Assembly (NCBI GenBank): GCA_033439295.1
Contig: JAVTLE010000015.1
Coordinates: 1,674,001-1,738,000 of the forward strand
Direction: 5' to 3'
Source: Deuterostichococcus epilithicus
Taxonomy: Eukaryota; Chlorophyta; Trebouxiophyceae; Prasiolales; Stichococcaceae
DNA: 64,000 nucleotides
In this document: in pieces, positions 57,301-64,000 of the stretch
Layout of the letters: every line of letters begins with the position of its first letter
Position numbering within the stretch: position 1 is the first letter of the stretch
Notes under the pieces: generated by a model
The model's database searches: none
The model's input: only the letters and a program-made list of their open reading frames with translations
What the model was told of the DNA's origin: nothing
Translations under genes and position numbers: made by a program

Positions 57301-58889
57301 TGTAGAAGTCCGTGATGCTGCCGCCTTTGGCACCGTCACGGCTCCACTTCACATACTGCTCCATACCACCGAAGCCAGTGTCGCCATTGGTGAGCGACAG
57401 CTGCAGCCGAATGCCGTAGTTTTTCGCCTCTGCCACGATCCAGTCGAGACCGTTCCTGCGTAGCATCGTCAGTTGGGGCATTAGCTGCAGGTGCGGTTTT
57501 CCCTGCTGGATTGCCTGCAAATTCGAGGAATGCTGCCACCGCCTGGAGCGTGAGCAGCTGTACATAGACACAGTCAAGTGTGGGTTGCAAGGGATAAACC
57601 TGTAGGCGCCAGGCCAGGAGGAGCAGGTAGGCAAGCAGGATCAAACACTCACGTGAAGACGTCTTCGTCGAGCATGTCGAGCGCGGGCTGCAGGCCGTTC
57701 CATTCGTCAGCGCCGTCGGAAAATGCCCACATGCGCAGTACCGTCATGCCCAGCTCCTGCGCCTTCTGCAGCGTCTGGATCGCCTGCAATGGGAGCAGCG
57801 GAAGGATGGTCCGATATCTGCACACTGCGTCTCCGGCCTTGCCTTTGCAGCCAGAGTCACAAGATCACGTCCTGTGGGGTGGATGACCGGGCGACCTCTC
57901 TGCAGCAGACTGCAGTGATTCGAGCATCGACCGACGTTGCGGGCAGCGGCGTGACAGGCGTATTGCAACTGCCAAGGCTTGACCCGCAACGAACGGCAGC
58001 GATGTGAAATCTTCTATGTCACGAAAAAAAACACTTGCTAGGGTTCCAAGGAACACGCACCTCCTTACGGCCGCTTCCGCGCTTGTCGGCGGCGCGCGTT
58101 AGCATGTAGTAATTGCAGAAGCCGGCAAAGTAGAAGGGCTTGCCGTCCAGCACCAGGCGCGCACCCTCCCGCCGCACGAAGAGTTTGGAGTCCACCTGCA
58201 GGTCAAAATCACGTGCGCATGACGCCTGCCGCCCAGGCTCAACAGCTCGCGCCTGCCGCTGCCGCTTTGGCTCAGCAAAGGCTTGCTCTGGCGATCGAAT
58301 GTCAGAGCGTCAGCTTACTGGATGGCGCATTTTGTTCTAGGCGCTCGCCAAAAGGGACGGCATGCTCTGGGCCACACTCTGCAGGCCAACGCATACGATG
58401 CAATGCTCACCGTGACTGCTGGGATGGTGCGAGCAAACGCCTTTGTGATATTCCTACCCTCTAGTGACGATGCCGACATGCCGGACGCAGAACCGCCGCC
58501 ATTGCCCCTGCCAGACCACTTCTGCAAAGCGCAGAAGCACTGCATGTCACTGTGCTGAGAATCTACACCCCGGCAAGCCGATTGAGCTCGCACAGCACAT
58601 CTGCTTTCTAGGCATCTGAGCGTGGTGGCGGTCGCACATCTTCTCGACGCACCATGACCAAGCCGAGCACGACGAGAATCCCTAGTAGAACGTACAGTGC
58701 CTGCCACACCCTCGGCAGCCGTCGGATGTCTGCGGCAAGGCGAACACACACCAGTCGCGCAAGCTGCGAGTAAGCAACACCATGCGCGGCCAAAACTGCT
58801 GCACCATTGCAACATGAGCACGGGCATCGCGGCCCGAAACGCGTCAGAAAGTCATGACTCCAATATTTGGGTGATTTTATGGCGCACAT
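54347..58889 (-). CDS. Membrane-anchored GH5-type endo-beta-1,4-mannanase with intact catalytic residues
   Basis: A multi-exon gene for a glycoside hydrolase family 5 mannanase, which cuts beta-1,4-mannan chains. The N-terminal exon holds a hydrophobic signal-anchor (VLLGILVVLGLVM). An intron follows at once, then the barrel: VDSKLFVRREGARLVLDGKP, FAGFCNYYML, MTVLRMWAFSDGADEWNGLQ, GLDWIVAEAKNYGIRLQLSL, DFYTNAEI, YRDDPTIFGWEIANEPANPG, GYVKSLDPNHLVSVGSIGWY, MQLHMHPDSWLTC, GKPVVLGEFGKLHHGG and GTFLWMIATDTYADYDGSTI. The acid/base Glu of NEP (codon 57008-57010, complement) and the nucleophile Glu of GEFG (codon 55614-55616, complement) are both present. A C-terminal extension carries FLNWDASVACMARRAA and Cys residues and stops at 54347. 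The start at 58889 is provisional; a first intron just before the membrane segment is possible. It is paired head-to-head with a related gene. Confidence 0.85.
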
Positions 58890-59814
58890 GCAAGCTGCCT
58901 GGACAGGCCGCCGCCCTCGCGGTCTCTGTCTCGCTGGAAGGCAATTTCTGCGCGCCGCTCCAGCCCCGTCAGCGAACCCTCGCTGGCTCTGCGCGCATGC
59001 TGGCCGCCCAGCAGACTCCCTGCCGGGCCTGCCATGGCGCCTAGCGCCACTTCCTGGTCAGATGACTGACGGCCTTGCAAGGAGATGGCTGTTTGGTGCC
59101 TCAGCTGCGGCAGCGGCGCCGCCAGATCATGGACGCATGCCAGGTGCCCGGCTGGGATGACGCCCTGCGCAATGCAAGGTAAGCAACAAAAGATACAGTG
59201 TTACTAGCTGATCTGTCAGCAATTCCTGAGGCTTGATCAACACGCTAGGTGCTCGTCCCCGGACGTGTCAAGAACTGGAGTCAGGCTCGACGCCGAGAGT
59301 CCACGAGCTGCCGCCCACACGAGAGGAGGCAAACCGTAAGCAAGAAGGCAAGACTAGTTCCGGCCGGTTTGGCAGCGCGATCCAATAGTGTGTGGCTTCA
59401 AAAGCCGGCTGACTCGATTCAAAGCCACCAAGATCAACATCTTCAGCCATTTGGCGTTTGCACGCCTCCTCAGCGTCTGCTGCCAGAGTCAGAAAGCGAC
59501 CGGCTGAATCTCATCCGGCGATCAGCCGAGGTCGGTGTTTCTCGTCCTTGTGTCTGCCGGAATCGAGGCAACGACACACGAGCCGCAGCAGCTTCTCGCT
59601 GATATCATCCCAGCATCTGTCGAGCAGGCTACAGAGACTGCGTCAGAACAAACAGTACACGACCAATACGGCGCAGGGACAGTGGACGAGCCGCGCCGTC
59701 TGGGCTGGCTGCGCCTCAGTCACTCACGCTAGAGCAAGCACAGCGAGCCGGGGGCCCTGACATCAGGCATTGCCCCATGCACCGCCAGCTGCGCTCGGGA
59801 TCGGATCGCCCGGC
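58890..59814. promoter_or_regulatory. Divergent promoter region of the mannanase pair
   Basis: About 925 bases separate the two provisional start codons. Frames here do not resemble the mannanases or anything known. Shared regulation of the two paralogues is plausible from the arrangement; no motif was identified. Confidence 0.4.
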
Positions 59815-62800
59815 ATGACGGAGCGCTCGGTGCACCGCGTCAGCTTCGGCGCCGATGTGCGGGATGCGGAGGCAGCCATGTCACCAAGAGGCGGCAGCAA
59901 TGCCGCCTCCAATGCCGCTGCAGCGGCGCGACATGCGTACAACCCGAAGAGGAAGGCGCGACTGGGGTTCGTGCGGCGCGCGGCCGGGGCGGTGCGCGAA
60001 GTCGGGCTGGCGAAGCTGGTCTCTGGCGGCATCTCCGTCTTCCTGCTGTTATCAGTCTTCTCGGTGCGCCAAACTTGCTGCAAGCGCCAACTGTCCCTGT
60101 GTCAGATTGTCAAGCTGGCCTGCGCACGCGTTTGTGCTCGCATCCTTCCTGCTCTAGGCTGTGCCGCCCCCAAGCTGCACTTGAGCACAGCTAGCAGATT
60201 CACGTGATCTGTCCCAAGACGTTTCTGCTAATGAAGCCGTCCGCCCTGCCAGCCATCATACAGTGTCAGATGCCGTACCGCGGAACATCGCAGGCGATTT
60301 CGGGCACCAACAGCGGCTTCGAGCGGCCAAAGGGGACATCGATACACCTTCGCACGCGGGAGCTGCTGCCCATCGCCTCGCACCGGGTGCCATCACTCAA
60401 GGTGTGGACCCTGAAACTTTAGGTGCAATTGCGGGACGGCCGCATACCATTGGTCAGGTTTCGCCTGCCTATGGCCTCATCCTTGGACGTCTTATCCTGT
60501 CCACCTCCGCTCAAAGCATGTTGCACACTTGAACGACATCGCAGGTGGACAGCTCGAAGTTCGTGAAGCGAAGAGGAGCCCGCCTGCTGCTGGGTGGGAA
60601 GCCCTTCAAGTTTGCTGGCGCAAGCAACTACTACATGCTGACGCGCTCGGTGGACAAGGCCACCCGACCGCAGGTACTGGTTTCTTGCGTATCAACCTTC
60701 TGAGATCAGTGTCTGTTCTCATGCTCGCCGTTATCCCATGACTGGCAGCATCACGTGCGCTGTGTCTTCTACTGTCAAGCACTGCCGTGCAGGCATCCAG
60801 ACTAGGTGAAGCCTTGTGCCATACTGCGCTTGACGCTGCGGGCGCTTCGCTGCATGCAGGTTGCAGAGGTGTTTGAGACGGCGCAGACGTTGGGCATCAC
60901 CGTCATGCGTGTGTGGGCCTTCAACGATGGTGACACTTGGAACGCGCTGCAGCCGCGCATGGGCCACGTGGATGAGCGCGTGCTGACGTGAGACATCTCT
61001 TGATACACACACCGCACACAAAATCCTCTTCCAGCAAAGATTGACATTGTGTTTCCCTGCAATCAGAGGGAATGTTGAAGCGTCCTGGTTGTGCGATGGG
61101 GTTGTTTCTGCGCAGCGGTGCCTAACCGTTGGCTGCACCTGCAAGCTTCAGCAACCTCCTAGGCCAATCTCCTGTCGGTTGGCCAGTTTTCACGAGTCCA
61201 CTGGGCAGCTGGAGCGGCTGGGCATTTGGTGGAGGTGAGCAATGGCACTCTTCTGCTGGGCTTGAGACACTTCAATGCAATAGCCCATGACCATGAGGCA
61301 CTCCTCGCTCAGGGACGGGCTGGACTGGGTCGTCAATGAGGCCCGCGAGTTCGGCATCCGCCTCATCCTGACGCTGACAGACTCGCAAGGCGACTACGGC
61401 GGCATGGCGCAGTATGTACGCTGGACCGGGCCGCTGACGGAGACCATTCGCGATTTTTACACCAACAAAAAAATCAGGGTGCGCAGAGCCAGTCACATGT
61501 CCTCTACTCGTTCCTGTTGGAGCTGTGCCTATATGGCAAATTTTGATGATGTTCTCACCTCGATGCAAGGTCATTCCTTGCAGAGGGATGTCACCAGTGA
61601 AACCCTCTGATGCACGTCGCCCGATGCTGTGCCACAGAAAGCCTTCAAGGCCTACATCGGCGCGGTCATCCTGCACAAGAATGCGCTGACGGGCATTCAC
61701 TACCGGGACGACCCCACCATCCTGGGCTGGGAGATAGCTAATGCGCCGGTGTGCCCCGGCGATGACTCTGGCGATGTGCTGCAGGTGTGGCTTTGCACCT
61801 GAACTTCCTGCACCCTCCCTTTCACCGTGACGCCTGCTTCGAGTTTGCCAGCGCCAGGGCCACAGCTGTGCCAGCACCTGCCCTCGCGGGGCACGACGGG
61901 CCCTCTCGATCTGCTCCCGTGCTTGGCGACTTGCACACCCGGTGCAGAGGGATGCACCACCTGTGAGAACCCCAGCCGTCAATGAGTCGGCGCTCCCGCA
62001 GGGCTGGATCGAGGATGTGTCGGCGCACGTCAAGTCGCTGGACCCGCACCACCTGGTGTTGCTGGGCCACTCTGGCGTCTTTGGGGCCAGCACCCCCGAC
62101 ATGTGCGCTCCGCATCCAGCGCCGGCCGGCAGCGGCCTTCCTTAGCTCCTACCTGCCGTGGCCTCTGCCTCTTGCGATGTCGCTGCTGGCTGATGCGAAG
62201 TCCGTGCATAGGGGCTGCTTCCTGGGCTCGCGCCCTTGGCTCGTTCACGGGCTCCTATAAAAGAGATGCAGCAGGCGTTTGGATATCAGAATGACACTGC
62301 AGCCACGTCTGATGCGAGGTGTGCCCTGTGGCACCAGGTGGCGGCACAACCCCACGGCGCTGGATGTGACGACGCCGGTTGTGCCCTGGTCGCACCCGTA
62401 TGATGCGGTGTGCATGGGCGCGGATTGGGCGCGCAATCACGAGACCAAGCACATCGACATCGCCGCCGTGCAGGTGACGAAACTAGCAGCCAAACCCTGA
62501 AAACCCCGACTTCTGTTGCTCAGCAAGTTCTGCCAGAATTTGCAGGATCGATCCTGCTGTTCTGACAGTCACCAAAGCAGCAGCTGGGCATGCCCAATCA
62601 GCCGCAGGCTGCTTCTGCACTTCTGTGATCGACTGTTGAGCTGCAGGGACGACATGTCTGATGAGGCTTTCGAAGTACAGCTGATGACTTTCAGCGCGTC
62701 CGCAGGTGTGGCCAGACGAGTGGATGGCGGCGCCAGAGCCCTGGAAGCTGCACTGGTCCCGGCACTGGGTGCGTGTCATAGTCTCTTTGTCTACCTCCAG

Positions 62801-64000
62801 TTGCGCTGTGGTGCAACCTGCCCCTGAAGCCCCTGCAGCAGCACCGCACTGTGTGCTCGAAATGCTCAAGCGAGAGCTCTTGTCCCCACCCAAAACCTGG
62901 CGCGCACAGGCAGGCAGCATTCTTTCGATGTACCCCCGGTTCATGCCCAGGCAGACACCCGCGGATTTTGCCATCGCCCCACTTCGCTCAAATTGCATCA
63001 GTGGGGCGCCCTTCCTCCGTGGGGACAGCCACAGGAGGCCCGGTGGCCGATTGCCACGCGCGTGCACTTGCGCGGGGCGCAGGCCCTGGGCTCTGACACG
63101 CAATTGTGCACACGGCATGCAAGCACCAGTCGACACCTGCTCAACCGCCCGAGCACTTCACAGCAGCGTGCACCGTCATGGCAGTAACGCTGGCAAGACT
63201 GTCGCCTTCGAATGCTGACCCTGCTGTGACCACCCTGCCGCGCGCAGCTGCGGGCGCATGCGGAGGCGGCTGCGCGACTGAACAAGCCGCTGGTGGTGTC
63301 GGCCTTCGCAAAGCAGCGGCGCAGCGCGCAGTCCACCGTCGCCACCCGCAACGCCTTTTTTGCCATGGTGTACCAGGAGGCGGAGCGCTCTGAGGCAGTC
63401 GCAGGTGCAGGGATTGCAAGCTTGCGGGCTGTCCAAAGTGTGAGCTGCAAGTTTCAGTTTTGCAGGCTCCCAGTTGGCGTGAGGCTGAGCTCACGGGGAG
63501 CACAAACATTTACCGCAGGAACAGGCCACTTGCACGAGCCACACGCTTCGCCGAGCCCCTGAGCAGCTCTGGTTGGGTGCATGGTGCGGCCTGCAGGCCG
63601 TCCAGCTGTCAGAGGCTGCACACGAACTGCCCTCGCTCATCCGCGCGCAGGCACGTTGTTCTGGCTGCTGGCAAGCAACAACTACCCGGACTACGACGGG
63701 TACACGGTGTACAGCAGCCGCGTCGCGGCGCAGCAGCCGCCGCCCGCATGGCCACAGCTGTCGCCCGAGCTGCTGGATGTGGTGCGGTGTCCTGACCCTG
63801 GCCTCCCTGGCAGGAGCCTCGGTGCCAGTGTACTGCTCTGTCGTCCTCTCAATCATCTTGAGGTTCCGCGAAGTGAAGTCATGTCGCGCTCTCAGTGTAT
63901 GATGGAAAAGGGTGTATGTCAATGACAAGTGCAACCTGGCAAACACCCTGTCCATTGGCGCTCACCTACCGCTCACCCCCTGCCAACCTGTGTCCGCGCA
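59815..64000 (+). CDS. GH5 mannanase-like paralogue lacking both catalytic glutamates (3' end beyond the window)
   Basis: Exons 59815..60063, 60545..60673, 60860..60987, 61313..61478, 61638..61784, 62002..62102, 62338..62473, 62706..62768, 63248..63404 and 63651..63781 stay in frame; more lies past the window. Residues 1-83 include a polar Ala/Ser/Arg-rich stretch and a signal-anchor (LVSGGISVFLLLSVFS). The next exon begins VDSSKFVKRRGARLLLGGKP, at the same intron position as in the neighbour. The barrel is well kept: ITVMRVWAFNDGDTWNALQP, GLDWVVNEAREFGIRLILTL, YRDDPTILGWEIAN, HVKSLDPHHLVLLGHSGVFG, WSHPYDAVCMGADWARNH and GTLFWLLASNNYPDYDGYTV. However, the acid/base Glu is Ala260 (IANAPVCPG, codon 61743-61745) and the nucleophile Glu is Ala392 (VVSAFAKQ, codon 63302-63304). 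The usual LHxH/Y motif reads VQVW. Frame and splice sites are intact, so it looks like an expressed non-hydrolytic relative, perhaps a glycan-binding protein. Confidence 0.83.

Noticed and set aside
1-64000. Search for tRNA, rRNA, CRISPR arrays, operons and prokaryotic regulatory sites
   Set aside because: None was visible; the intron-rich structure shows nuclear eukaryotic DNA, where CRISPR arrays and ribosome binding sites are not expected.

Overview
The window is nuclear DNA from a eukaryote, most probably a chlorophyte green alga (trebouxiophyte-like). It is GC-rich. Genes are cut into many short exons by introns of about 80-450 bases. Most donors begin GTG (GTGCGG, GTGCGC, GTGAGN) and most acceptors end in GCAG. 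The products fit an alga: a mitochondrial carrier, two mitochondrial ribosomal proteins, a HAT/TPR protein with a possible plastid leader, a plant/algal-style hexokinase and a VASt protein. Exon models were read by eye from splice sites and frame continuity. Models given with exon coordinates close in frame throughout; models given as spans only are less exact.

Layout, left to right. The 5' part of a secreted LysM protein gene runs off the left edge (-). It is followed by a Tctex-type dynein light chain (+), an SLC25A39/40-like carrier (-), mitochondrial ribosomal protein mS35 (+), hexokinase (+), a HAT/TPR repeat protein (+), bL31m (-) and the tri-snRNP splicing factor SART1/Snu66/DOT2 (+). 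Then come an Ala/Pro/Ser-rich protein of unknown function (-), a large VASt-transmembrane-dysferlin(DysF) domain protein (-) and a pyruvoyl-dependent arginine decarboxylase (-). Three tandem paralogues of a type II membrane glycosyltransferase-like protein follow (all -). The right end holds two GH5-type beta-mannanase paralogues in divergent, head-to-head orientation; the second runs off the right edge.

The genes do not form a pathway. The tandem glycosyltransferase-like genes and the mannanase pair are local duplications, probably linked to wall or glycan metabolism. The observations most worth a second look are: (1) a pyruvoyl-dependent arginine decarboxylase whose self-cleavage serine lies in a 19-base micro-exon; (2) a mannanase paralogue (+ strand) in which both catalytic glutamates are alanine while its divergent neighbour keeps both; (3) an apparent fusion of a VASt sterol-transfer-type domain, two membrane segments and a DysF domain in one gene; (4) GC-AG introns in two or three neighbouring genes; (5) decayed copies of an exon end inside a hexokinase intron. 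I saw no rRNA, tRNA, CRISPR array or recognisable mobile element.
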